Of a stretch of 64,000 bases of DNA, positions 25,601 through 38,205 are shown one piece after another. The stretch is from Malurus cyaneus samueli (Eukaryota; Chordata; Aves; Passeriformes; Maluridae). Numbering within the stretch: the first letter of the stretch is position 1; every line of letters begins with the position of its first letter. The notes beneath the pieces are model-generated. The model was not told the origin of the DNA, made no database searches, and saw only the letters and a program-made list of their open reading frames with translations. The DNA is taken from the NCBI GenBank assembly GCA_009741485.1, contig CM019236.1:55427273-55491272 (forward strand). Direction: 5' to 3'. The position numbers and the translations under genes were made by a program.

Positions 25601-28600
25601 ATTTTCTTACAGGAATCTGATGGTGGATTCTGCCGGTTGGCCCATGTGGAAAGCAATTTTTGCTGTTGATAACAGTAGCTAATAGAGGGGTTTATATTGA
25701 TATGGTGAGATACTGCTTGTTTTAATGGAATGCAGATCTCAGGCGATTTAAAGTGTGGGAAAGAATTGTTCATTGGCATACATGTAAGATGGAAAAAGCC
25801 CTGCAAGTATTTGCTTGGAGTCATAATATGCAAAAACTAGCTAATCCTTCCAAAAGAGGAAAAAATATCCCAAACCATCTTGCACATCCAAAATTTCCTC
25901 CAAGGCTTTAAGAAAAATAGGGTGTATCAAATTTTAAAAGGCCATTAAAAATGTAGCACAGTCCTTTACTATTAAACTGTGACCAATTTGAAAAAGTAAA
26001 CTACAAAGCCCTAATGTACTTAGATATTTTGCATGAAAAGAAAAAAAACAAGTGAATTTAGCAGAAGCTGAAGAAAAAGAAGCTGAAAACTGGTTGGAAA
26101 GAATGTAATCTCACTGAAGGCAGATTTTGTAAAATGACTTCAGATTCCAGAAGTTGCTAATAAAATCCCTTGTTATAGGGGTGTAGTGTTAAAACAGGCT
26201 TAGCACAGTGTTCAGAAATATAACTGCCCCACATAACAATCTATAAAGGTTTAAAACACCAAAAATTGTGCTGTTTTCAAATTAAGAAAAAAATCAAAGC
26301 AGTTCTGAAATGGTAATTACATAGTCTCCCCACACCATCCAGGGAAAATTCAGTGTCCAGGGGCTTGTAGTGCACACAATGGTGATGTTCTTCTGAGATT
26401 TAAATTTCACAGCTACTGGGCATCATACAGTTAATTAATGACAGATCCCTATTTTGCTATTTAAAAATCACAACAGATGATAAAAGTCATTACAAAGGCT
26501 GGCTTAGAAGCTCTGAGAACCTTCAGGTCTCTGTCCTGACTTCTGAAAAGCACAGTACAACTTCCATTCTTGAAATTTGGAAATCTCATGCCACAGACTT
26601 TGGCACCCAGTCTGCCCACTTCCTGATCTGTGGGTATTGTAACAGCCTCCTCAGAGTGCCCTTTGTGCACTCTGCTCCTTGTTCCCACTCTCTGGCTCTC
26701 CATGTGTCCGTGGTCATGGGGGTAGCTTTGGGACAGGGTGCCTCGACCAGCAGCACCTGGAGGGATGGACAGCCAGGATTTTATGGCCAAGCCCAACCAC
26801 CAGCCCAGCAGGTGACTCCACAGCCCTGCAGTGGCAGCCAGACTCTCCCAGGGGAAATGCCACATTGCCAGGGATTTCTCACACAGTTGCACAAGGCAAG
26901 TGCCAAATTACAACCACTGCCTACATCTGGGAGATGGCTCTAACATAAGGAGGAGATTAAAGGTTTTGCATTACTCTCAGATCCAGGCAGCTGGATGTTT
27001 TGACTGGAAGTTGCCCACTGATGCTCCCTCAAACTGCACATATCCAGTTTTCTGCACCAGAGTTTGCCTCATTTTCAGGAGAGAATCAAATGTTTTGGAA
27101 ATCTTTCTGATTTCACATACACTGTGCCAATGGCTTTTGAACAAAACTCACATTTCCATTACTGAAATTAAGTTTTTAAGTATGGGAAGGTCCTGGCAAT
27201 AGAAAATGAGTGAACAAACTCTTCTTCCTCCATGTATTAGATATTTAGAAAACACTAACTTGAAAGTAATTTAGGCTCTTAAACTGCAGAATTACTAACA
27301 TCAAGCTAACTTTACATCTCAGTTTAGCAGAAAAAGGAAAAAATGAATTTGCAAGTGTTAAGAGTTGAGTGAAAATGACAAGTAATTTTTAAAAAGCATT
27401 TGCTTATAAAATATACGTTTTGTCAAGTGTTGTTTTTTCCAACATATCTTTATGGAATTTAGCGACTTTCCTCTCTCTATGTGAATAGACGTGATGGAAC
27501 ATGTATAAATTACGAAGTTTGAATAAAATCAGAGTTAATCAGACTTTTAAAAAACAGAAGGGAGAGTAAGAAAAATGTGTGAAAATAGAAGAGCACTTAG
27601 ACTTAAACTACAGCAATCTGCCTCATGTTCTCTGCATTCTCTATTTAGAGATGAACTGCGGTCTTTTTGCTCTTCTCATGAGAGGAAATTTAATTTCCAT
27701 TCTCATCTGGTACTTGACTTTCATTCAACAGAGGCAGAATACTCAGCCAAAGTCTGCTATACACCCTGGTGGATTTATGAGCATGAATACTTTCTGTGCT
27801 TGCTTGGAACTGAAATCCTGTAGCCGGTTCAACGTTGACATCAGCAGAAATCCATCATAAATTTCAGCTTTTCTAGGAATTTAGATGTTCATCTACTTCC
27901 CTTCTTGCAAATCAATCTATTCCAGTGTTTCAGTAACAATGTTAACAAACACATAAAATTTGAGAAAAGAAAGCAGGAGAGATGCTAAATATTACCATGC
28001 ATAAGCACATACCAAGCATAGTAACACAGGAGTTCTTCATTCAGCATGCTAGAAGAGAGACTGGTGTAGCTGAAGAAAGGATCCTAAGGAAGTACAACAT
28101 CATATCAGTTAAGAGCGTGCACAGAGCTTCCCACATGCATAACATGGACATCTACTAGAACATGCAGTCATATAGCCACAGTAACATTTTAACAGATCTC
28201 TTTTTGAGACTGGATCTGTTACCTCTTGGAGATATGTGCTGTGGTTCTTTGGGATGGTATGAAAATTTATTCTTTCCACAGCTGTGATGTTGGCAGCAGA
28301 GACATGCAAACATGGCCTTTTCACAGAACAAGCATTGTACAGTGCAAGCATCAATACTGTTAGAACTACCTCACAAAATTATTCAAATTTCTTAGGGAGC
28401 TACGAAAACTGCTCATGGCCTTGCAATCTATCAGAAAATCTTTGAAGACAGACTGTCTTTTCTGCTGTCACTATGAAATCTGAATCACTCATTTTAAAAA
28501 AAATAATCAAAAGCTATTGTGATATTGTATAGTTACTTATTTTGTAAACTATTTGACTAGATGATGCATGTCTTTAAAGACTCAAATCAGTAGCTCATAT

Positions 28601-29079
28601 TGTGATTCTGAGTAAACTTTAGTATACAAAGTCCCACTTCAATTTAGACTATTAGGTCTCCTTTGAATTTTTAATTTAATTTCATTTCATTTCCCAGTCT
28701 GCTATAGCACTACTGGTCCAACAGCACCCACTAATATGGACTTTTCACTATTTCTCAGTTCCCTCTTTCCACTGTTTCTTTTGCCTCCTCTTTGCCTAAG
28801 ATTTTCCTGTGTTTTTCTCCCATTACCTTTTTACAGTATATAATTCACTATTCCTCCTCCTATTGGCCTGTTTTATGCTTTCTTTTCATCCTGAAATTAT
28901 TCTTTCACCTTGTGTCTTTCCATACACCGCTTCCCTCCCTCCCTGTTTTCCACAGAGGATTAAATCATCTACCATTCCCTCTCACTCACCTCTATTGTAT
29001 CTCCAGATGCTCACACTTCTTCTCTCCACTCCACAAACACATTGCACTCACAGTATTCCCTATATCTGTCTCTTCAATA

Positions 29080-29140
29080 GTTTCACAGAATTAAAGACCT
29101 TTGAGATCATCAAGTCCAGCCTATGGCTTAACACACTGAA
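29080..29140 (-). mobile_element. Short CR1 LINE 3' fragment, minus strand
   Basis: TTTCACAGAATTAAAGACCT followed by TTGAGATCATCAAGTCCAGC is the reverse complement of a CR1 3' end (compare 'gacttgatgatctcaaaggtctt'). Only about 60 bases are recognisable. It lies about 650 bases beyond the SNCAIP stop codon. Confidence 0.6.
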
Positions 29141-29793
29141 ATATGCATTTGTTCAAAGTATTTTCTCCTTTCTTTTCAAAAGAGGATCAGCCTCTCAAGT
29201 GCAGATACTCCTCTTTCCCTAGGGATCCCAGAAAGAGTACTCTGACCACTGCAGAGATGGGAGTTCTGGATCCAGTACATTTTGCTACAGGCCACCCACA
29301 TGCTATGACACAAGAAGATTTTGTGCGGAGGACAAGGTGGGCAAAGGAGACTTGCTGCTGACAGCTACAACACCCAGAGTCGGCTGTAGTTCTCAGATAA
29401 GCAGGAAGGACTATTTCTGCAATTTTTCCTTGTTATATTTCTTATTCTGTTGGGCTCATCAATCTTGGCTATAGGACAGGACATGGCTAGTCATTCAGTT
29501 ACTTACTCCTCAGAAATTCCATAGTTTCAAAACTGACATCCTCATCATATGTTTTTGTCATTCAGTGCAACACCAAACATCATTTCCGCAGAGATGTGAA
29601 TCACATCTCGTGGAAAGCTTTCAACCCAGAATATGTGAATCAGCCCTAAGATTCTATACATAAGCAATACCCACCACACCTTGGAAAATTCTTCTGAAAC
29701 CAAAAAGTGATGATATTTCTATAGGTCCAATACAATCAAGGATTTTTGTGAATTCTTTTGCTATAGAAAGACAGAAGGAAGAAGCTATCAAAG

Positions 29794-30919
29794 CTATGTA
29801 TTATCTAATGAGACAAGAAAAAAGAAGGTTCCTCCTTCTTTCAGTACACTCACTGGTTTGTTTCTTCCTTTTGAGACAACTGCTGGATTTCCCTTGCTTT
29901 CTGTTGTCTTCCTTCCTAATGAGGTAAAAGGCAGTGTTGAGGAGGTTTTGATGAGGTTTGCGGCTTGACAGTTGTTGTTGTTATTTTGGTTGCCACTCAG
30001 TGTCTCCATTATGGACCGAAAGGTTCCAAAAGGCCTTTTCAGCTGATCCCCTGCATGCTCCCCAGAGCTGGCCGGAGCCCGTGTGAGTGCTTTGCTCCGG
30101 TCTTTATCTTTTTCCTCATTCAGTTCTGACTCTGCTAGTTCCACCTGCACCACAGGCTCCTCGAAAGTTACTCGAAGTTTCAAATTTTGAGAGGTTCTGC
30201 GCTTTGAAGATGGAGACTTGAGAGCACTCTTAGGGCTGGTGGCAACCTTCTGTGTAGTGGCACTGTCTGTGCCAGATGGAAAGTTGTCTCCACTAAACTG
30301 GTTCTGAGGTACGGTACCACTGGTCTGATACGGGGCTTCGTTATCTGGGTCGCTGCTCTCTGAAGTAGGGGAAGGACTGTGGCCATCCACAGACTTAGAG
30401 ACCCTGATACCAAAAGGGAAGCGCCGTCCTGAGGTGGAAGTGTGCTTCTTAAGCATCATGTTCAAACTCTCTGTACTCTCAACACTCTCCACTATAGGCT
30501 GAGGTCTTGGTCTGTCAGTTCTTTTCACAGGGGTGTTCTTGTGGTCCTCAGAATTAGCTGAATCTGTATCAGATTCGCTGAGAGACCTCTGCATCAGTTG
30601 CCTCAGTCGAGCCAACTTCAACTCCCTTTTCTCTGGCAAAATCTTCTTCACGTTCTTGGAGGATGCATGAGCATCCTGAAATTCCAAAGTCAGCTTTTCC
30701 TGCATACAGACATTTTCAGAGATTTCCTTCCCCAACAATTGGCGCAAGATTTTATCTGAGTCCTCATCTTTTATCTTAGCTCGAGCACGACTGGAAGTTC
30801 CTAAGCTGCCAAGAATCTGAATCCCATCTTGGGTGTTCAATTTACTTTTTGGTGGAGACAATTCATCTGCTTCAGACGGTTTCCACTGGGGTTTGCCAGA
30901 AGCGGGAGATGATGGCAAG
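29794..30919 (-). CDS. SNCAIP: SNCAIP last identified coding exon, disordered C-terminal region
   Basis: The exon starts after a TTTTTTTCTATCAG acceptor; its first base completes a Ser codon and it then reads LPSSPASGKPQWKPSEADEL. Recognisable human synphilin-1 blocks follow in order: IQILGSLGTSSRAR, KDEDSDKILRQLLGKEISEN, KRELKLARLRQLMQRSLSES, DRPRPQPIVESVESTESLNM, GHSPSPTSESSDPD, SPKSALKSPSSKRRTSQNLK, LRVTFEEPVVQ, FRSIMETLSGNQNNNNN and SLGRKT. The segment is basic, serine-rich and probably disordered, with many potential phosphorylation sites and a VTFEEPV motif. Human similarity ends at about SKGRNKP. The frame then runs 19 more codons to a TAA at 29796-29794. A consensus donor GTGAGT sits at 29853-29848 exactly where similarity stops, so the true exon may end at 29854 with a short terminal exon elsewhere. 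No close AATAAA follows on the minus strand; the first I see is near 28271-28266. Confidence 0.93.
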
Positions 30920-33351
30920 CTGATAGAAAAAAAGAAGAAAAATACACAAAAAATTAGGCAACATCTAAAATGCAAAACTGCATTTCCAATGCATGTGTCT
31001 GTCTCAGCTTATTGTTAGTTATCCTTTTCATCACTACTATATGGAATTCACTACTGTGATGCCACAAAGCTTACACAGAGAAGGACAAAACTCTGCTTTT
31101 ACTCCTATTTAGAACTTGAGTATCTCTACTCTTACAAAAAAAAAAAAAACCCTCCTTAAAATCAAAACTTAGAATGGTTATTCAAGCACCAAATATAACT
31201 TTATGAGGAGAGCTCCAGAGAAACTACTCCTATTTGTGTGAGTTGGCATGTTTTAAAAGGCAGAAACCCCCACAAGGCCAAATGCCTACTATCCAAGTCA
31301 CATCATAACACAAAAGTAGCTTATTCTAAGTCCTGTTAAAATACCACCTCTTTGCACAGCAATGATTTCATAAATCTAAACTTCTTCTGGTATTAATAAT
31401 AACCTCAAAAGACCTTATAAAAAGTCAGGGCAATTTGCACCCAAAACCTTTTCAGATACAAAATAACTGAAAAGCAAGAGAAAAGTGAAATGAATGTATT
31501 TCGATATTAACAGAACGACAAATTAAATGTAAAACTCCAACCGTTATACAGCAAGGAAGCAGCAATTTCAAGAATGCCTAATCTGTGAAAAACGTAAATT
31601 GCAGAAACTTTTACCTTAGACATAAGCTAGAGCTCATAACATTTCACATTTTTACTTTAAATCACTTTTCCTCTGAGCAGGGCAAGGTGACAAAATTCAG
31701 GTTTGTGTGAGACAAGCAAAGAACTTCTGCTTAGATGAGTCCATGGTTCTCACAGTGTACAAAATTCATATGCCCATACTAGCCACCTCATTTGCAATTA
31801 ATTTTATGCCTTTTTTTCCTGTGGCAAACTTAAACAGATACAGAAGAATATGCATTTATCTAAAGCACACATGCCTAGTAAAAGGGATGCATTCTCTTAG
31901 GTCTGCTACTGCCTCCTTGGATGATGAAAATATCTACAAGTGAGTTCTAACTAGAAGGACAAGTATTAGCCAACTGAGAAATCAAATAAATAGAGTGTTA
32001 TTTTCAGACTTGCTCACTAAGCTAAAATGACATTGAAGCCTACACTTTTACATGAATAATGAATGATGAGACATCTGCTTGCACCTGATCTTATCTGATA
32101 CTGAAAGTAAAACAGTGCTGGTCCTCACCAGAACTCAGATGAGAGACCACTTGGAAAGATCAGTCGGCAAAAATCACAGAAACCAAATGAGTTGGAAAAC
32201 AGCTTTTGGTCCCATTGTCTTCCCTGTTGAGCTGGCAGACAGGGAAGACAATGATTGATAAAAAAAGGCAAAAAAAAAAATCTTTCCAGTGGGGTTTTGT
32301 ACTCCAGCAGGAGTTTGGTGTTTACAGACCTTTCCTAGCTGAAGTTCTTTGCACAAATGCATCTCCAATTCTAATGTTTTTGTTATCTACAATTGTAACT
32401 GTTTACACTTGTCTGAAAGAGCCACACATGAAATTCAGGGACATGGAGCACTTGTACAGAAAAATGCTCAAGATTCTGTGAGAATAAAAATAAAGCAGTT
32501 ACTAACGCTACAAGTTCATACTTGATGACCCAAAGCTCTGATCATCAATGACTGCAGAAGCTTTTATGCCAGCTTTACAGTTTCACATATATGTAGGTCC
32601 CTAACAAATCTGAAACAAGAAGAACTGTATATGTCTTGTGGAGAGGAAAACAGATTAAAAAATAATGATAAACCAAGTTCTATTTGCATGTGAGTCACTT
32701 TAGTTCTCTCAAAGTCATCTTCAGATTGCTGTGAGACTAGTCATGCTTGTTTCCTCTGCTTCCGTGCATTACACTGTCCGAGAGATCCCGTCCTCAGTCT
32801 TTACCTTCCTCCTATTTCACGTTTGAAACTTAAATCATGGGTTTTTTTCTGTCTCTTGACAGGATACGCAACCAATACATAAAATTTCCAAGTTCTGACT
32901 TTTTCCATAAGCTACAGCAGGCAAAAGATTTAATGAGTATAAGGAGCCTTATTAATATGAAAGCAAGTTTTGTCAGTGACTGGTAACTTAAAACTTACTG
33001 CTAAAAGTAACGTATGACAGACCACTAAAAGGTCAAACTCTACAGCTTTTCTAGGGATTTCTATGCTTTTCTACTGTTCATCTAATTAAAAATATATTAC
33101 ATTCCACTGTAAAACTGGTTTTCACTCTACTGGGATGCTGGAACTATTTAGTTCATACTCAGAAATTTCCAGTATTATCAACATTACTCACAGACAAATT
33201 CCGAAATTCAGCTTTGAGTCCACAAGATAAAACCCCCACATTTTCTTTACAGAATACATCCACCACTTAGCCAGATCACAGCTTTTCCTGATAACCAATA
33301 TATTATGAAAATGTGCAAATCCAGGCTGCAGTACAGTTTCAGTCACCTTAC
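30920..33351 (-). other. SNCAIP intron
   Basis: The intron of about 2.4 kb separates the coiled-coil exon from the last identified exon and has GT-AG ends. It holds a poly(A) run near 31136-31149 and the perfect hairpin at 32.2 kb. No extra in-frame exon is needed to join the flanking exons; human synphilin-1A uses an alternative exon in this part of the gene, and I cannot identify its counterpart. Confidence 0.9.
32213..32253. repeat. Perfect 15-bp inverted repeat (hairpin) in SNCAIP intron
   Basis: CATTGTCTTCCCTGT (32213-32227) is followed after an 11-base spacer by its exact reverse complement ACAGGGAAGACAATG (32239-32253). In RNA from either strand it would fold into a 15-bp stem with an 11-nt loop. 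It lies in the intron between the last two identified SNCAIP coding exons. Confidence 0.9.
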
Positions 33352-33444
33352 CTTGGGGACGTGGGCAGTGACTTGCCCTCTGACCGCTGGGCTTCTAAAA
33401 GCTGCTGGAGTTGATTCTGTAATGTCACACGTTCGACTGTCTGC
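33352..33444 (-). CDS. SNCAIP: SNCAIP exon, coiled-coil segment
   Basis: Exon of 93 bases. The acceptor is TTTTCTTGCAG and the donor CCAAG|GTAAGG. Its first G completes the Glu codon split across the previous junction; it then reads QTVERVTLQNQLQQLLEAQR and SEGKSLPTSP, leaving two bases for the next exon. The amphipathic, glutamine/leucine-rich heptads continue the coiled coil from the upstream exon. The sequence matches human QTVERVTLQNQLQQFLEAQK closely. A 15-base run of N lies about 145 bases upstream in the intron and does not touch the exon. Confidence 0.95.
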
Positions 33445-33588
33445 CTGCAAGAAAATGTAAGACTACTTCAAATTGCAAAACTGGCTGCATAAGCAAGTTA
33501 CAGGAAAACTGATATTACCCTTTCAACTTTGTAATAAAGGAAGACGTCCTCTTCACCCTTTATGCAGTGAATAGAGAACTTACAAATA

Positions 33589-33603
33589 NNNNNNNNNNNN
33601 NNN
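33589..33603. other. Assembly gap (15 N)
   Basis: Fifteen undetermined bases in the SNCAIP intron, about 145 bases upstream of the 33444 acceptor. No exon is missing here, because the flanking exons join in frame and match human without a break. Confidence 0.95.
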
Positions 33604-36600
33604 TTGTCTGAATTTCTGTTGACATTTTGCCATCACTGTATAAGAACAACAGAGAACACCTTACTTGTCAGATTATCTATTATACTTCATACAAGGATGA
33701 GTGCGTGATCATAAGCAGCAGTGAAGGGAAATGGTGTGACTCAGACACAAAAATATGGCAGATTTAGGGCCATTTGTTTCTTGCTTGTGGAAAAGAATAG
33801 AAAGTGCACACATTAAGCAATCAATTCCTATATTCCGTGGATGGCCTTTATCAGCTGAGCAGCAGCTCATGCAACTTCTCCCTTTCTATTCGCAAATGAA
33901 CTCAGAGAGGAGGTTCTGCCCACTGGAAAGGATTGGTCCAAAGTTCAGCTGCAGGATGGAGTTAGATATATGACTTCTGTGCCACATCTGCTTGTTGCCC
34001 AGCCTTACCAAAGGTCCTATCTGTGCTCTGCATCTACCTTATCCCAGTGCTACACCTACTCCAGTTTATCACTTTCAGTGTGGTGTTGTAAATTACACTG
34101 TTTTGCAAATAACTTTAGAAACCAACACTTAGAAAACCTCAATAGTACCTAAAAACTGTTAGCAATATGAGTGGTGTCCATAGCAGAAACTCCATTTACC
34201 ATTTGTCATGTGCAATGCCATCTGTTGTCCTGCAACATACTTATTTTCCTAGGAAGGACTCAGCTGAGCATTATGAACTGCAACCCCTCAGGCAGTTCTA
34301 CCAGAACGACAGATCAATTTACGACAAAAAGGTCTTTTCCTTTTCCCTGCTCCCATGCAATTCAAACACTCCACTCTCACATCAAAATACCCCTTTAGCT
34401 AGTTGACCACCACAGATAACATTCAATCTTGTTTAGTGATCTGTAATTTCCAGTGCACATAAACACTGCACAGACAGAATTATTGGAAAACTATAGGAAA
34501 AAAACAACTATCGAGAACAAGAAATTTAGAGCTTTTTATTACTGTTCATATGCTTTCACCTGAAACAGAACATTGGGTTTTATTCCCTCGTCCTGACGAA
34601 ATGACCATGGGAAAATGACTTTTTATCTGCTTCTCCCAGGCTCTGCTTCTGTTGCTGTCTAAGTAATATGTTTTTAGTACTTTCATTCTTGTTGGAGCTG
34701 CCAAACTAAGGCAGTCCTCTACCAGCGAGCTGGACACTTTCCTAGCTCACATGCCATCAGCACAAGATTTAACTGAGTTCCAAATGCAGTCTTTATAACC
34801 GGCAATGTCAAAGCCAGAAAGAATCCAGATCACTTTTTAGACTAGAGGTTGTACTTGCAGGGCTGGCAGAAAACAAATGTTTTACTTTCAATATAACAAA
34901 GTGAGTTTGAAAAGTGCTACAGAAATAAAGGTGAGATCTTGACATACTGCCTTGCCATCGCATTTTACGATACAGCCATGCTTTATGCAGATCCTTTATT
35001 TCTTTAATTTTCCATCTTCTTTCCTCTGGCCTACACATTACCTTAGACTATTTTAAAATTATTCCTACCATCTGTCAGCATTAGCATATATTGCAAGTCC
35101 CCAGATACTTTTTCACAAGAACCAGAGAAATTTTCATTTGCGATTAGGTGGTGGTGCAAATTATCTGTTTTCTTTTCCTTTTATCTTTCCTTCGCTTTCT
35201 GTTACTAAATATCTAAATAAAGCAGCTGGTTTTTATGTTTTTAGCTTCAATGGAAATCTCTGACACATCGTCTTCTTGAGTTAACATTCTCATTCCACTT
35301 AACAATTTATTGTGCTAAAAGAGTTGAAGTTTACTTCACTTTCATAGTTTAACTGGTTAGTGCATAAGTCACTGACACCCACACATCTTGCCAGCACTAT
35401 CCTAAAAATAAATAACATACACATACATATTCCAAGATAACACTGGAAACAAGGGATCACAACTTCTTGGAATAGCAATATTGCAAAGTATTAAAGCCAG
35501 ACTGATGTAGGAGACAAGATCATTGCAGCTTCAGGAGTAAGAGGGTACACTTATTTTATTATAACTGATGGCCAAATTCTGGAGGGGTTTAGCTTAGACA
35601 ATGTTCCCAGTGAGTAAATGTAAGGACCCTTCTGTGTCTATTTAGACATCTAAGGAGCCCAAACATCTCCTTATGAAATCAGGGAAATCGGTAACTGCAG
35701 AGGCACTGGGCTCTACTGGAGTATCTCTCATAGCATGTTTTCTTATTTCTCCAATTTTTTTCAAATAATCCAAGAATGACTGCTCTACAAAGCAGAACAT
35801 AAAATGGCTTAACTAAGTAAAAAAGAGGTGAACATTGTAAAGTTTATATTGGGTTTCTTACTATATGTCTATATAAATTGTTCTACCACAAAAAAAATCC
35901 ACCCAGCTGAAAAACCCCAACTTGCATACACCTTACCATACCACTACAGAGACTTTTTTCTTCAGCTATTTTTATAGCTATTCCTATGGAGTTCCAGGAA
36001 AATAATGGTTTCTTTCATAGGAACATAAAAAAGTGTCCACAAAAGAAAATATTAAATTATTTTCTCAACTTCATCTTTTGACTTATGGTTTGTTTTGATC
36101 AGTCTCGACAGAGATTTTGGTGTGATAGGATATCAAAAGAACCAGTAGGTGTCTCATTCATTAATTGATTTGCCCATCCAGGTCCATAAATGTAGGACAG
36201 CGCAATTTGGAAATGCAGGTCTGTTGTCAAGCAGCATTGCATAAGAAGTCTATGGAAACATTCACTTTATGCCATTAATTCTGACATGGTCTCTTCAGAT
36301 CAGGAAAGCCCGAATAATACAAGTGATACAGCATAGGAATTTTCTACACTGGCAACCATGGCTTTTTTTAGACAGGTGAAATCAGTGTGAGAATAACTAA
36401 GATTTTAAGACCTATGAAGGATGTAAAATTATAGCAAATTATTTTGTATAGACTCTGTTTGTATAGTATGACTCTATGTGTATTATTTTGTATAGTCTCT
36501 AAACTTTTGTGACTGTCCAAAGTATTTTGGTTAGGTCAGAAAGTCATACTGGATTGAAAAAAATTCTGTAATTAAGAGATTTAAAGCAAAGCTTGCACTC

Positions 36601-38188
36601 TGAAGCTAGTAACAGCAGATCTTTGTGGGCCATTTTCCTTTCTACCTATGGAAAGAATCGCTTGGGTTTTTTTGCTTTTGGAGAAAACTCTCAATTAATC
36701 CTCTCATGAAGATTTGATGGAATCTTTGTAATCCCCACTTATTTCCTTCTTCCAAATATAAAGACTTTTGTCCCTGAATGGAGACTTAGACCCAGCTCAG
36801 AATATTTTTCCATATTCCTTTGCATTTGTCATCTGTGTTGCTTTGGTTCAAAGAACTGAAAGATGCGAAGACTAGAAAAATATGATGTTACTGTTTTCTT
36901 TTTGTGCCTTCCATTCAGGAATGGCTCCAAACACTACGACGGATTGGAATAACCTCTCTCTAGAACTCCTCTGTGTTGCCTGACGACTGGAAGAACTCAT
37001 AAAAAGGTAATGAAAGATGATAGATCCTTCTTTGTGTTAAAACATATGCAGATATACATCTTGATAAGTGCTCATCTAAGACAGTTCCTTCACTGCTTTT
37101 CTTCTTGCAGAATATCAACCATTCCAGTCTTACTGCGGTTGTGGAAATAACGGTATCAGATGATGCTCTTATATTTCATTAATAAGGCACTCAAAATAAA
37201 GAGGATTGAATCATCAGCTCATGCTTATGAAAGCTGAGGGAAGTCTTGGAAGCACATACAGGCTTTCATTATTGAATTGACTGTTCACATAATCCATCAT
37301 GATGCAATCATATCTCTTCTGTCTCCAGAACAATGTTCATTAACCCTGGGAGAAGCAGACAGACAAAATCCAGGAAAGCCAGCTCAACTGCCCAAGTTGG
37401 GAGTTATTCCTACATAACAGCTGAAGTGACTTCGACAGTAAACTTGGCTTCCATCTGTTGGCATCTGATGTCTTCAGGATCTTCAGAATAGTTTTCGGGG
37501 TTTTTAGAGCAGCTGCAGCCAGTGGATTCCCCCGCTGTGATCAAGGTCCCCTTGACGAACAACTCCACTTCAATGTACTTCATACCATCCTTGGATTTTA
37601 AGAAGGGTGAGGACTGCAAAACAGGGCAAGAGTCTTCTTCCATCATCCCTTCTGTCTCCTGAGCACGAGCCTCTGAACATGGTCCATTGCATCTATCAAT
37701 GCCTCCATTGCCTGAGTCTGCAGCCCAAACAGCCATGCAGAAGCTGCTCCTTCAAGCAGAAAATAGATTATTTCAATGCTTCAGTAAACTGCAAAGTGTC
37801 GCAAAAGAGACTTGCATATCATTGTAGAGGAGGGAGAAAAGGCTGCTGTTGCACTTACTGAAACTAAACTGAAGCCTAAAAAACAAGCTGCTGAAAGGAA
37901 GCAGATTCAACTCAAACTGCAACAAGCAAAGAAAGCCATCAAGAGCTAGATAAGAATAATTTAAATTACTTCTATGGATGCGGTCTGTGACACAACAGTG
38001 GGGATACATGGAAAAATGTTAATGCTTTTGTAATGGAAGTCACACCTATTCTGTGAGAGTAGGCAGCCTGCTGACTGATGTAGCAACTCCTTTTTTCTTT
38101 AATCAATACAGGTGAGAATTGAAGAGAACTGAAACTGAAATTCTGTGGCTGCCACTTCTACTTCCTGTGATTATGTATTTTTTCTTTG

Positions 38189-38205
38189 TTTTTTTTTTTT
38201 TTTTT
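38189..38205. repeat. Poly(T) run in SNCAIP intron
   Basis: About 17 T residues preceded by TTTTTTCTTTG. It is a simple homopolymer within the intron between the exons at 39.6 and 33.4 kb. Confidence 0.85.

Larger units (their letters stand above)
18726..29793. other. Non-coding 3' flank of SNCAIP, no gene seen
   Basis: Mostly AT-rich sequence with one G/T tract at 22.0 kb, a CR1 tail at 22.6 kb and a CR1 fragment at 29.1 kb. A locally GC-richer patch at about 26.5-26.95 kb carries overlapping frames on both strands without recognisable motifs. The plus strand is pyrimidine-rich at about 28.74-29.05 kb. The SNCAIP 3' untranslated region, if the TAA at 29794 is used, must lie in the right-hand end of this stretch. 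Confidence 0.6.

Noticed and set aside
26461..26948. Overlapping 89-143-codon frames on both strands
   Set aside because: The patch is locally GC-rich, which lengthens chance frames; no domain, signal peptide or splice pattern supports any of them.
30958..30975. ATG at the start of the 393-codon minus-strand frame as a start codon
   Set aside because: The first ~19 codons are the intron's pyrimidine tract and acceptor (the phenylalanine run); coding begins at 30919.
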